In this document: positions 1 to 8,067 of the stretch, in pieces
How the letters are laid out: each line of letters starts with the position of its first letter
How positions within the stretch are numbered: position 1 is the stretch's first letter
From: Paraburkholderia sp. D15
GTDB taxonomy: Bacteria > Pseudomonadota > Gammaproteobacteria > Burkholderiales > Burkholderiaceae
Direction: 5' to 3'
Length of the DNA: 64,000 bases
Assembly (NCBI RefSeq): GCF_029910215.1
Contig: NZ_CP110395.1
Location: 2,914,001-2,978,000 of the forward strand
Made by a program: the position numbers and the translations under genes
The notes under the pieces: model-generated
Database searches by the model: none
What the model was told of the DNA's origin: nothing
What the model saw: the letters and a program-made list of their open reading frames with translations, nothing else

Positions 1-493
1 CGAAACCTTGGGCGTCGATGTCGAACTCGCGCACCACGAGCGCATCCGAGCCGCCCGGCGACAGCGTGATCAACGCGCGGTCGCCATCGGGATAAAGAAT
101 GTCGAGTTCGACGCATACCCATGGCGTGCCTTCGGCGGCGCCGAGCGCGTCGAAATCGAGCAGCGTCTGCCAGACCGGCGCGCCGCTGCGCCATGCAGCC
201 CACGGCGTACGCCGCCAGATGCCCTTCGGGTTGCGTTCGTCCTGCCACAGATCGTAGGCCCAGTCCTGCCAGCGATCGGGAATCACCGGACGCTCGCGCG
301 GCAGATACGCGTCGGCGAGACGTTGCCGCAGCGATTCGAATTCGGCGCTGGCGCACCATGCAGCTTGCGTGCGCGCGTTCTGCCGCTCGACCCACGCAAG
401 CGCGGCGGGATCGTCGAGCGCTTCGAGCGACTGATACGGATCGGGGGAAAGCGGCCAGGAGAAGGACGTGGAGGAAACGGAAGAAGCGGGCAT
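1..493 (-). CDS. S9 family (prolyl oligopeptidase-like) peptidase, N-terminal part
   Basis: The gene runs off the left edge, so only the first 164 codons are visible. Minus-strand translation from the ATG at 493 opens MPASSVSSTSFSWPLSPDP, followed by LEALDDPAALAWVERQNART and a stretch rich in YLPRERPVIPDRW and RRTPWAAWRSG. These resemble the N-terminal beta-propeller start of prolyl oligopeptidase family serine peptidases, which cleave small proline-containing peptides. The catalytic Ser-Asp-His residues would lie in the missing C-terminal part, so activity cannot be judged. It is the next leftward gene after ntrC but is separated from it by a terminator, so it is probably transcribed independently. 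The family assignment rests on remembered similarity of the N-terminal motifs. Confidence 0.7.
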   Translation of the reverse strand, partial: MPASSVSSTSFSWPLSPDPYQSLEALDDPAALAWVERQNARTQAAWCASAEFESLRQRLADAYLPRERPVIPDRWQDWAYDLWQDERNPKGIWRRTPWAAWRSGAPVWQTLLDFDALGAAEGTPWVCVELDILYPDGDRALITLSPGGSDALVVREFDIDAQGF

Positions 494-600
494 CGTCGGC
501 TGTCGGAGGAGAACAGCGGTGATTATGCCTTGGCGGGCAAGTCGGCCGATCAGGGCCGATCACGGCCGACCGCGACCGGCTACGCCAGGCGATGGCGAAG

Positions 601-640
601 AACAGCGAACAACAGCGAACAACAGCGAACAACAGCGAGC
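601..640. repeat. Four tandem 10-bp repeats
   Basis: Unit AACAGCGAAC repeated three times exactly, plus a fourth copy ending in GAGC. It lies in the 242-bp gap between the S9 peptidase start and the ntrC terminator. No protein feature explains it; it looks like a slippage-prone microsatellite. Confidence 0.85.
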
Positions 641-674
641 AAAGGCAAGCGCCCGTCGTACAGCATGAATAACA

Positions 675-698
675 AAGGGCGGCCCGCGAGCCGCCCTT
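675..698 (-). terminator. Rho-independent terminator of ntrC
   Basis: Perfect 9-bp stem, AAGGGCGGC (675-683) with GCCGCCCTT (690-698), and a 6-nt loop. On the minus strand it is followed by TTTGTTATTC, a partial U tract. It sits about 40 bp past the ntrC stop codon. Confidence 0.75.
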
Positions 699-735
699 CG
701 TCACACACTTTGCTGCACCCTCGACCGCCCTCGCC

Positions 736-2256
736 TCACGGCTCCAGATTCAACTCCTGAATCTTGCGCGTGATCGTATTGCGCCCGATCCCCAGCCGCT
801 CGGCGGCTTCGACCTTGCGTCCGCGCGTGAAATCCAGCGCTTCGCGAATCACCGCCGCCTCGAAACGCCGTGCGAGTTCGTCCATCACGTCCGCGGCGTT
901 CTCGCGCAGCATCCGCGCGACTTCGGTCCGCAGCCCGCCCTCCCACGCGCTGACCGTGGTCGCGACCGCCGCGCCACCGACCAGCGCCGGGTGCGCGCTC
1001 ACGCTGCCGCCATTGGCCGGCGCCGTGCCCGCCAGGCCGGTCAAGGCCGCATCGCCGGAAGCCATGCCTGCTCCGCCGGTCAGCTCCGACACGCCCGCTT
1101 GCGCCGGCCCGAGATCGGGCGGCAAGTCCTTGATCTCGATGGTCTGCGCCGGCGCCATCACCGTCAGCCAGTTGGCGAGATTCTCCAACTGCCGCACGTT
1201 GCCCGGAAACGGCAGCGACGCCATATAAGCCAGCGCTTCTTCCGACACGCGCTTCGGCTCGACGCCGAGATCGCGCGCGCTCTTCTGCAGAAAATGCCGC
1301 GTCAGCAACGGAATGTCTTCACTGCGTTCGCGCAACGCCGGCAAGCGCAAACGGATCACATTGAGACGGTGATACAAGTCCTCGCGGAACAGCCCTTGCC
1401 GCACGCGCGATTCGAGATTCTGGTGGGTAGCCGCGATCACGCGCACGTTGGCGCGCAACGGGTTATGTCCGCCGACCCGATAGAACTGCCCGTCGGAAAG
1501 CACACGCAGCAGCCGCGTCTGCAGATCGAACGGCATGTCGCCGATTTCGTCGAGAAACAGCGTGCCGTTCTCGGCCTGCTCGAAGCGCCCCTGGCGCATC
1601 GCCTGCGCGCCGGTGAACGCGCCGCGCTCGTGCCCGAACAGTTCGGATTCCAGAAGGTCCTTCGGAATCGCCGCGGTGTTCAACGCGATGAAGGGACCGT
1701 TCGCGCGTGGGCTATGCCGGTGCAACGCACGCGCGACCAGTTCCTTCCCGGTGCCTGATTCGCCGGTAATGAGCACGGTGGCCGCCGAATGCGACAGACG
1801 GCCGATCGCGCGGAACATGTCCTGCATGGCCGGCGCCTGGCCGAGCATTTCAGGCGCCTCGGCGACGCGGTCGTCCCACGTCTGTTCGCCGCGCATGCTT
1901 TCGTCCACCGCGCGGCGGATCAGCTCGACCGCCTTGTCGACGTCGAATGGCTTGGCGAGGTACTCGAACGCGCCGCCCTGAAACGCGGCGACCGCGCTGT
2001 CCAGATCCGAGAACGCGGTCATGATGATGACGGGCAGGCCCGGCACCTTGTCGCGCACGGTCTGCAGCAGTTCGAGGCCCGAGCCGCCCGGCATCCGGAT
2101 GTCGGACACGAGCACCTGCGGACTCTCGTGATCGAGCGCCGCCGAGGCCTCGCGCACGTTCGCGAAGCTGCGGGTCGCGAAGTTTTCGCGTGCAAGCGCT
2201 TTTTCAAGCACCCAGCGAATCGATTGATCGTCGTCTACTATCCAGATCGGCTTCAT
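736..2256 (-). CDS. ntrC: NtrC, nitrogen-regulation sigma-54 activator
   Basis: Response regulator of the NtrB/NtrC two-component system, which activates sigma-54 promoters such as glnA under nitrogen limitation. It has 506 residues. The receiver begins MKPIWIVDDDQSIRWVLEKA with acidic pocket D8-D9 and phosphoacceptor D52 (VLVSDIRMPG). The AAA+ domain (about 138-370) carries Walker A GESGTGKE and the sigma-54 contact motif GAFTGA. The last 45 residues are a Fis-type helix-turn-helix (AAERLGIGRNTITRKIQELN). The linker between AAA+ and DNA-binding domains is long and rich in Ala, Gly and Thr. The gene starts 45 bp after the ntrB stop codon, in the same direction, so the two are likely co-transcribed. 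A hairpin terminator follows it. Confidence 0.95.
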   Translation of the reverse strand: MKPIWIVDDDQSIRWVLEKALARENFATRSFANVREASAALDHESPQVLVSDIRMPGGSGLELLQTVRDKVPGLPVIIMTAFSDLDSAVAAFQGGAFEYLAKPFDVDKAVELIRRAVDESMRGEQTWDDRVAEAPEMLGQAPAMQDMFRAIGRLSHSAATVLITGESGTGKELVARALHRHSPRANGPFIALNTAAIPKDLLESELFGHERGAFTGAQAMRQGRFEQAENGTLFLDEIGDMPFDLQTRLLRVLSDGQFYRVGGHNPLRANVRVIAATHQNLESRVRQGLFREDLYHRLNVIRLRLPALRERSEDIPLLTRHFLQKSARDLGVEPKRVSEEALAYMASLPFPGNVRQLENLANWLTVMAPAQTIEIKDLPPDLGPAQAGVSELTGGAGMASGDAALTGLAGTAPANGGSVSAHPALVGGAAVATTVSAWEGGLRTEVARMLRENAADVMDELARRFEAAVIREALDFTRGRKVEAAERLGIGRNTITRKIQELNLEP

Positions 2257-2301
2257 ATAGGTCGGTCAGAAGTCTTGGGATTACCTGCGATACATGGGGT
2301 A

Positions 2302-3444
2302 CTAGCAGTCGAGCGGCAGCAGAATCTGAAACTCGGTGTGGCCGGGCCGGCTATCCACTTCGATCAGACCATCGTGCTGCTGCACGAACGTCTGCGCGAG
2401 CGTCAAACCGAGTCCGCTTCCATCCTCGCGCCCCGACACGAGCGGATAGAAAATCCGGTCGCGAATCTCTTCGGGAATGCCAGGGCCGTTGTCGGTGATA
2501 TGCAAGTCCAGTGCCAACTTACATAAACGTTTCGACACCGTGATCTTGCGGGCGATACGGGTGCGCAATTCGATCCGCGCATCGCCTTGTGAAATACGTT
2601 CGCGCAACGCTTCGGCGGCATTGCGCACGATGTTCAGCAGCGCCTGGATCAACTGCTCCTTGTCGCCGCGCAAATCCGGCACGCTCACGTCGTAGTCGCG
2701 TTCGATCGTCAGGCCGCGCGGAAACTCCGCGAGAATCACCTGGCGCACGCGCTCGCACACTTCATGAATATTCACGTCGCCGACGATATGCGGATGCCGG
2801 TGCGGCTCCAGCAGCCGGTCGACCAGCGTCTGCAGCCGGTCCGACTCCTTGATGATGACCTGCGTGTATTCGCGCAGTTCGTCGCGCTGCCGCTCGCCGA
2901 GTTCGAACTCCAGCAATTGCGCCGCGCCGCGAATCCCGCCGAGCGGGTTCTTGATTTCGTGCGCGAGATTGCGGATCAGTTGTTTGTTGACCGCCGTGAG
3001 GTCGTTGATACGCTCCTCGCGGTCGGTGCGCAGATGCCGCTCGTTCTCGAACAGTTCGAGCAGCACATAGTCCTGCGCGCTTTCCAGAAAGCCGACGATC
3101 GCATGCACGTGCAGCGGCTCGTGGCCGGGACGCTCGAGCACGGCGTCCAGATGGGTCGCATGAAAACGGTGCGCGGCGATCGCGGAAATGGTCGCGACCA
3201 GTTCGTCCGCGTTCGAGAAGATGTCCGGCCACGCCATCTGCGTCAGTTGCTTGCGCGAGAGTTCGAGCATCGACTCCGCCGACGGATTCGCGAACGCGAC
3301 GCGCAACGTGCGCTTCTCGAGCACCAGCACGACCGTGGGCAACGCCTCGAAGCCCGGCAACAACCCGGAAGCGACGAGCTGGACGTCGTCCGACAGCGAC
3401 TGCTCGTGCCCTTTCCTTGCCTTGATCAGATTCTTGAGAACCAT
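2302..3444 (-). CDS. ntrB: NtrB (GlnL), nitrogen-regulation sensor kinase
   Basis: Cytoplasmic histidine kinase/phosphatase that phosphorylates NtrC and is controlled by PII. Start chosen at the ATG at 3444 (MVLKNLIKARKGHEQ), giving 380 residues, the usual size; the frame stays open further upstream but that part is Arg/Ser-rich and overlaps the glnA end. The N-terminal PAS-like sensor region (about 20-130) is followed by the phosphoacceptor helix NLAHEIKNPLGGIRGAAQLL and the ATPase domain with DNGPGIPEEIRDRIFYPLV and GSGLGL. There is no transmembrane segment, as expected for NtrB. It lies between glnA and ntrC; a terminator after glnA suggests partial read-through or a separate weak promoter. 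Confidence 0.93.
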   Translation of the reverse strand: MVLKNLIKARKGHEQSLSDDVQLVASGLLPGFEALPTVVLVLEKRTLRVAFANPSAESMLELSRKQLTQMAWPDIFSNADELVATISAIAAHRFHATHLDAVLERPGHEPLHVHAIVGFLESAQDYVLLELFENERHLRTDREERINDLTAVNKQLIRNLAHEIKNPLGGIRGAAQLLEFELGERQRDELREYTQVIIKESDRLQTLVDRLLEPHRHPHIVGDVNIHEVCERVRQVILAEFPRGLTIERDYDVSVPDLRGDKEQLIQALLNIVRNAAEALRERISQGDARIELRTRIARKITVSKRLCKLALDLHITDNGPGIPEEIRDRIFYPLVSGREDGSGLGLTLAQTFVQQHDGLIEVDSRPGHTEFQILLPLDC

Positions 3445-3540
3445 CTTGCAGTCTGGCCGATAGGAGAAGGAATGGTGATGACACGCGGTGACGCAACACG
3501 ATGACAGAACGCGACGCCGCAAACGTTCTGCGCCCGGTAA

Positions 3541-3568
3541 CGAAAAAGGGACGGCGCCGCCGTCCCTT
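3541..3568 (-). terminator. Terminator between glnA and ntrB
   Basis: Perfect 10-bp stem, AAGGGACGGC (3546-3555) with GCCGTCCCTT (3559-3568), and a 3-nt loop. On the minus strand five T residues follow. It lies about 65 bp beyond the glnA stop codon and about 100 bp before ntrB, so it should lower ntrBC expression relative to glnA. Confidence 0.8.
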
Positions 3569-3632
3569 CGTGACCGATCGCGAGCGTCGGACCAAGCGCT
3601 TCGCCGGGTGAAGGGCGAAGCGCCATGGCCGC

Positions 3633-5048
3633 TTACAGCGAGTAGTACATTTCGAATTCGATCGGGTGCACCGACTGACGATAGCGTTGCAGCTCGCCCG
3701 TCTTCAGTTCGATGTACGCGTCGAGCATCGAGTCCGTGAACACGCCGCCGCGCGTCAGGAATTCGCGGTCCGCGTCCAGCGCGTCCAGAGCCTGGTCGAG
3801 GCCGGCGCACACGGTCGGGATCTTTGCATCCTCTTCCGGCGGCAGGTCGTACAGGTTCTTGTCGGCAGCTTCGCCCGGGTGAATCTTGTTCTGCACGCCG
3901 TCCAGACCCGCCATCATCAGCGCGGAGAAGCACAGGTACGGATTCGCCATCGGATCCGGGAAACGCGTTTCGATACGGCGACCCTTCGGGTTCGACACGT
4001 GCGGAATACGGATCGATGCCGAACGGTTGCGTGCCGAGTAAGCCAGCTTCACCGGTGCTTCGAAGTGCGGCACGAGTCGCTTGTACGAGTTCGTCGACGG
4101 GTTCGTGATCGCGTTCAGCGCGCGAGCATGCTTGATGATGCCGCCGATGTAGAACAGCGCGAATTCCGACAGACCTGCGTAGCCATTGCCCGCGAACAGG
4201 TTGGTGCCGTCCTTCCAGATCGACTGGTGAACGTGCATGCCCGAACCGTTATCGCCGACGATCGGCTTCGGCATGAACGTTGCCGTCTTGCCGTACGTGT
4301 GCGCGACGTTGTGGATGATGTACTTCATTTGCTGCAGCCAGTCGGCGCGTTGCACCAGCGTCGAGAACTTGGTGCCGATTTCGTTCTGGCCCTGACCCGC
4401 GACTTCGTGGTGATGCACTTCGACCGGGATGCCGATCTGTTCGAGCAGCAGACACATTTCCGAACGGATGTCCTGGAACGTGTCGACCGGTGCGACCGGG
4501 AAGTAGCCGCCCTTCGTGCCCGGACGGTGGCCGGTGTTGCCGCCTTCGAATTCCTTCGACGACGACCACGGCGCTTCTTCCGAGCCGATCTTGATGAAGC
4601 AGCCCGACTGATCCGTATTCCACTGGACCGAGTCGAAAATGAAGAATTCCGGTTCCGGACCGAAGAAGGCCGTGTCGCCGAGGCCCGTGCTCTTCAGGTA
4701 CGCTTCAGCGCGCTTGGCGAGCGAACGCGGGTCGCGCTCGTAGCCCTTGCCGTCCGCCGGTTCGACGACGTCGCAGGTCAGCACGAGGGTCGATTCTTCG
4801 AAGAACGGGTCGATGAAGGCCGTGTTCGCGTCCGGAATCAGCAACATGTCCGAGGCTTCGATGCCCTTCCAGCCGGCAATCGACGAACCGTCAAACGCAT
4901 GGCCGCTTTCGAACTTGTCTTCATCGAATGCCGACACCGGCACCGAAACGTGTTGTTCCTTGCCGCGCGTGTCGGTGAAACGGAAGTCGACAAACTTGAC
5001 GTCTTCGTCTTTGACGAGTTGCACGACGTCGGCCACGGATTTACTCAT
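3633..5048 (-). CDS. glnA: Glutamine synthetase type I
   Basis: Makes glutamine from glutamate, ammonia and ATP; the main ammonia-assimilating enzyme. It has 471 residues, the normal length of a bacterial GSI-beta subunit (dodecamer). Visible motifs are the N-terminal [20 protein letters not shown], the substrate region FDGSSIAGW, the ATP-site segment [18 protein letters not shown], and the adenylylation loop NLYDLPPEE, whose Tyr is the target of GlnE. The start is fixed by a good ribosome site (AGGAGATAGGTT before ATG). Upstream lie a sigma-54 promoter and NtrC sites; downstream a terminator and then ntrB-ntrC. Confidence 0.97.
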   Translation of the reverse strand: MSKSVADVVQLVKDEDVKFVDFRFTDTRGKEQHVSVPVSAFDEDKFESGHAFDGSSIAGWKGIEASDMLLIPDANTAFIDPFFEESTLVLTCDVVEPADGKGYERDPRSLAKRAEAYLKSTGLGDTAFFGPEPEFFIFDSVQWNTDQSGCFIKIGSEEAPWSSSKEFEGGNTGHRPGTKGGYFPVAPVDTFQDIRSEMCLLLEQIGIPVEVHHHEVAGQGQNEIGTKFSTLVQRADWLQQMKYIIHNVAHTYGKTATFMPKPIVGDNGSGMHVHQSIWKDGTNLFAGNGYAGLSEFALFYIGGIIKHARALNAITNPSTNSYKRLVPHFEAPVKLAYSARNRSASIRIPHVSNPKGRRIETRFPDPMANPYLCFSALMMAGLDGVQNKIHPGEAADKNLYDLPPEEDAKIPTVCAGLDQALDALDADREFLTRGGVFTDSMLDAYIELKTGELQRYRQSVHPIEFEMYYSL

Positions 5049-5183
5049 AACCTATCTCCTGATTAACGAATTCGGCGGATTCAGCCGCCGCCCAATCTAG
5101 CTGACCCGCCCCGGCACGTCCACCCCTCTATCGGTGAGGAGGATCATAAGAATCTGCCCGGGCAAATCGATCGGCACCAATAA

Positions 5184-5199
5184 AGCAGCTTCTGTGCCA
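5184..5199 (-). promoter_or_regulatory. Sigma-54 promoter of glnA
   Basis: On the minus strand TGGCACAGAAGCTGCT matches the -24/-12 consensus (TGGCAC, 5 nt, TTGCW) with one mismatch. The GG and GC dinucleotides are correctly spaced. Transcription would begin near 5172, giving a leader of about 120 nt before the glnA ATG at 5048. Confidence 0.8.
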
Positions 5200-5283
5200 T
5201 GTATGCGCCAAGCCGGCGCAAAAGCTTGCGGCGCGCGCGTTTGCGGGGAATGGACGCACCGCGGGACGCAGCGGCGTGAAATC

Positions 5284-5328
5284 TTCATCTCAAACGACGC
5301 ACCAAAAATGTGCGTCGTTTGAGATGAA
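5284..5328. promoter_or_regulatory. NtrC enhancer site inside a 19-bp-arm inverted repeat
   Basis: TTCATCTCAAACGACGCAC (5284-5302) is exactly reverse-complemented at 5310-5328, with a 7-nt centre. The centre reads GCAC-N7-GTGC, which fits the NtrC operator (TGCACCA-N5-TGGTGCA type). It lies about 100 bp upstream of the sigma-54 promoter, a normal enhancer distance. The arms extend far beyond an ordinary NtrC site. Confidence 0.7.
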
Positions 5329-5367
5329 TTCCCTAGGCTTATCTATTTTGGTGCATAACGTCGAATT

Positions 5368-5384
5368 TGCACCACTTTTGCGCA
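5368..5384. promoter_or_regulatory. Second NtrC-like site upstream of glnA
   Basis: TGCACCACTTTTGCGCA matches the 17-bp NtrC dyad with one altered half. An isolated half-site TGGTGCA lies at about 5349-5355. Together with the 5284-5328 site this makes a plausible tandem enhancer. It is also about 115 bp from the rhodanese start, so it could affect both directions. Confidence 0.5.
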
Positions 5385-5499
5385 TGCGCACCGGTTGATC
5401 CGACACAGCGGCCGACGCTCGTTTCCTCGCCCGGTCGATCCCTGCACGCCACGCGGCCCGCGCTAGAATGGCCATTTGGCCCAAAGGAGACTGGCGCTC

Positions 5500-5964
5500 A
5501 TGAGCACGCTCGAACAGTTGTACGCCCAGGCGGAAAAACGCCGCACAGAAAACCAGTTGCCCTACGCGGGCGCGATCTCGCCCGCCGAGGCGTTCGAGCT
5601 GCTGCAACTCGATCCGCGCACGCGCCTCGTCGACGTGCGCACGCGCGCCGAACTCGACTGGGTCGGCCGGCCGGTGATCGGTGATGGCCAGTACGCGCAC
5701 GTCGAATGGACCCGTTATCCGGGTGCGGTGCCGAATCAGGAATTCATCCAGCAGTTGAGCCAGGTGGCGCAGGCCGATACGCCGGTGCTGTTCCTGTGCC
5801 GCAGCGCCGCGCGCTCCAAGCTCGCCGCGATCGCCGCGACTCAGGCTGGCTTCACCAAGGCGTACGACCTGCTGGAAGGCTTCGAAGGCGACAAGGACGG
5901 CCAGGGGCATCGGAAGACGGTGTCGGGCTGGTGCTTTCGTGGGTTGCCGTGGATCGGAGCTTGA
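5500..5964 (+). CDS. Rhodanese-like sulfurtransferase
   Basis: Single rhodanese domain of 154 residues, probably a cytoplasmic sulfane-sulfur carrier. The active-site loop is LFLCRSAARSK with catalytic Cys at about residue 100. Other family features are LVDVRTRAELDWVG and the C-terminal LLEGFEGDKDGQGHR, followed by GWCFRGLPW. Start chosen at the ATG at 5500 because AAAGGAGA lies 9 bp upstream; an earlier in-frame start lacks this. It is divergent from glnA and is followed after about 180 bp by a strong terminator. The physiological substrate cannot be told from sequence. Confidence 0.88.
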   Translation: MSTLEQLYAQAEKRRTENQLPYAGAISPAEAFELLQLDPRTRLVDVRTRAELDWVGRPVIGDGQYAHVEWTRYPGAVPNQEFIQQLSQVAQADTPVLFLCRSAARSKLAAIAATQAGFTKAYDLLEGFEGDKDGQGHRKTVSGWCFRGLPWIGA

Positions 5965-6089
5965 TCGAGCACCGGGTCGCAGACATCGTCGGCGCGCAAT
6001 GTGACAGGCGGATGATCTGATCAGGTGGTGTGAGGTGGGGCTTCGGTGAGTTGATGGTGTGGTGGAGGAGTCCGGCGTGGAGGTTTGCG

Positions 6090-6138
6090 CTGTGGGCTGT
6101 GGGCTGTGGGCTGTGGGCTGTGGGCTGTGGGCTGTGAG
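6090..6138. repeat. Seven tandem 7-bp repeats (CTGTGGG)
   Basis: CTGTGGG occurs six times in a row, with a seventh degenerate copy CTGTGAG. It sits between the rhodanese stop codon and its terminator. The perfection of the array suggests recent slippage. Confidence 0.9.
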
Positions 6139-6147
6139 CCAAAGCAT

Positions 6148-6173
6148 AACGGGCGCCGTAGCGCCCGTTTTAT
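6148..6173 (+). terminator. Rho-independent terminator after the rhodanese gene
   Basis: AACGGGCGC (6148-6156), loop CGTA, GCGCCCGTT (6161-6169), then TTATTT. It lies between two convergent genes and has its U tract on the plus strand. Confidence 0.85.
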
Positions 6174-6209
6174 TTCAACGCCGTCAGCTTTGTGACGGCC
6201 TGCCGCGAA

Positions 6210-7061
6210 TCAGCCCGGCGGCTTCGCCTTCGCCGCGGCCACCGATGCCGCCGCCGCTTCCGGCTCGACGATGTCCCCGCCGAGCAGATGCACCCCCTCG
6301 CGCAGCTTCACGAATGCAGCCGCAACCGCTTCCGGCTCGCCCTTCACCCCCAGGTCGATGTGATGCCGCGCGTACACGCCACCGCGTTCGGCATCGCCGA
6401 CGCTCGGCAGGCTGAACACCCGCACGCCCGGAAAATCGCTTTCGATTTTCTCCATCAACGGCGTCAGGCGCGATTCCGGCAACTCGAACACCAGCAGCGA
6501 CTTTTCCGCGTGCGGCATGGCGTGATGCAGATGCGCGTAGTGCGTATCCAGCACCCACTCGATCATCGGCCACGCCATGACCGGGAAACCCGGCACGAAG
6601 TAATGCTGGTTGATCGAGAAGCCGGGGATCTTGTTGTAGCCGTTCGGCACGATCGCCGCGCCCTGCGGATACGTGCCCATGTTCAGACGATGCCGGTTCT
6701 CCGGCGAATCCAGATCGAGCGGCGTGGCCGCGTTCGCCGGATACATGTCGCGAATGCGCTCCTGAATCAGCTTCGCGGCTTCCGGATGCAGTTCGAGCGG
6801 CACGCCCAGCGCGGCGGCCGCGCATTGACGCGTATGGTCGTCCGGCGTGGCGCCGATGCCGCCCGTCGAGAACACGATGTCGCCCGATGCGAACGTCCGC
6901 CGCAACGTCGTGGTAATGCGTTCGGGGTCGTCGCCGACGTACTCCGCCCAGCCGAGCGACAACCCGCGCGCGCCCAGCAATTCGATGACCTTCGGCAGAT
7001 GCTTGTCGACCCGACGGCCCGACAGGATTTCATCGCCGATGATGATGACGCCAAATGCCAT
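6210..7061 (-). CDS. MoaB/CinA-N-type molybdopterin-binding domain protein
   Basis: 283 residues, matching the N-terminal domain of competence/damage-inducible protein A (CinA), here without the C-terminal amidase (PncC) domain. It begins MAFGVIIIGDEILSGRRVD and contains DIVFSTGGIGATPDD, both hallmark segments of the MoaB/Mog fold; LPGFPVMAWPMIEW-like residues follow in the middle. Family members lacking the amidase are usually annotated as competence/damage-inducible protein A, with uncertain function (pyrophosphatase activity on ADP-ribose or nucleotides in some). Start ATG at 7061. It is followed upstream by the EI24 gene in the same direction, 31 bp away, so the two may form an operon. 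Confidence 0.85.
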   Translation of the reverse strand: MAFGVIIIGDEILSGRRVDKHLPKVIELLGARGLSLGWAEYVGDDPERITTTLRRTFASGDIVFSTGGIGATPDDHTRQCAAAALGVPLELHPEAAKLIQERIRDMYPANAATPLDLDSPENRHRLNMGTYPQGAAIVPNGYNKIPGFSINQHYFVPGFPVMAWPMIEWVLDTHYAHLHHAMPHAEKSLLVFELPESRLTPLMEKIESDFPGVRVFSLPSVGDAERGGVYARHHIDLGVKGEPEAVAAAFVKLREGVHLLGGDIVEPEAAAASVAAAKAKPPG

Positions 7062-7092
7062 TGCCGCCTCTTTCGCTTTAGTCAGTGAAACA

Positions 7093-7926
7093 TCAATAAG
7101 GAACCGGCGCCGCCTGCCGCACGCCGCCGTGCTCTTCCGCGCGCATGCGTTGCAGCGCGCGCAGGCAGTAATAGCCGAACCACAGCGCCGAAAACACGAG
7201 GATGAACGCGTAGATCCAGATCGTCACCGCGGTCACGACCGGGAACAGCACGATCAGCCACACCGACGACGCCCACAGCAAGGTCGGCAGCGAACCGAGC
7301 AAACCGCTGGCCACGCCGATCAACAGCAACGGCAAGCGGAAACGCCGCACCAGCGCGCGTCGTTCGTCGCGCGTGGCATGCAGCGCGAGCGCGTCGTAGC
7401 TCATCACGCGATAGGTCAGCCAGCCCCACAACAGTGGCGGAATCAGCGCGAAGAACGGCGGCACCAGCCACAGCGGCAACGTCACCACGAGCAGCACCAG
7501 ACACAGCAGTGTGGTCCACAACGCCTGGCCGAGGCTACCGTACCACGTTCCGCCGCGACGCATTTCGAGGCCGGCGAAATGGCGCGCCGCGAGAAAGCGG
7601 ATCACGGCCGGCATCGACAGCGTGGCGATCAGCAGCAGCACGGTGACGACGATCAACGGTATCGCCATCGCGATCACGAGGAACGGCGCGACCGCGGTAT
7701 GCAGCGCCGAAAAACCGAGCCAGTCGAACAGCCGGTACAGCGTCAACGTGAACGACCAGCTATCGAGCCAACCACGCGTGGCGCCGATCAGCGTCTGCCA
7801 CGAGAACCACAGCATCACGCCCCACCCGACGGTCGCCGCGAAAAACGGCATGAAGGTCAGCCAGAGCATGCGCGGGTGGAGCGCGCTAGCCAGCGCGCGT
7901 CCAAACGAGCGCAACAGATCATTCAT
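7093..7926 (-). CDS. EI24 domain-containing membrane protein
   Basis: Inner-membrane protein of 277 residues with several hydrophobic segments, for example MLWLTFMPFFAATVGWGVML, APFLVIAMAIPLIVVTVLL and LLCLVLLVVTLPLWLVPPFF. The middle shows the CysZ/EI24-like pattern (LPLWLVPPFFALIPPLLWGW, then YDALALHATRDERRAL). CysZ proteins of this superfamily permit sulfate uptake, but no cysteine-biosynthesis gene lies nearby, so function is unassigned. Start taken at the ATG at 7926 (MNDLLRSFGRALASAL); an upstream in-frame start at 7992 would add an unlikely 22-residue tail. Ends 31 bp before the CinA-like gene. Confidence 0.8.
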   Translation of the reverse strand: MNDLLRSFGRALASALHPRMLWLTFMPFFAATVGWGVMLWFSWQTLIGATRGWLDSWSFTLTLYRLFDWLGFSALHTAVAPFLVIAMAIPLIVVTVLLLIATLSMPAVIRFLAARHFAGLEMRRGGTWYGSLGQALWTTLLCLVLLVVTLPLWLVPPFFALIPPLLWGWLTYRVMSYDALALHATRDERRALVRRFRLPLLLIGVASGLLGSLPTLLWASSVWLIVLFPVVTAVTIWIYAFILVFSALWFGYYCLRALQRMRAEEHGGVRQAAPVPY

Positions 7927-8067
7927 GCGAGCCAGTGCCGGTGAGCGAAACGATGGAAGAAGCCGGGCCGCGTCGCGCCCCACGACGCGCACGCTGGGCG
8001 GGATTCGGAACAGGATAAACCACGCGAGGCGCTGCCGGGGAGACCGGCGGCATGCAGGAAGGGCTGA

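Noticed and set aside
5290..6147. Minus-strand frame covering the rhodanese gene and the CTGTGGG repeats.
   Set aside because: Antisense of the rhodanese gene; its repeated QPTAHSP segment is only the translated microsatellite.
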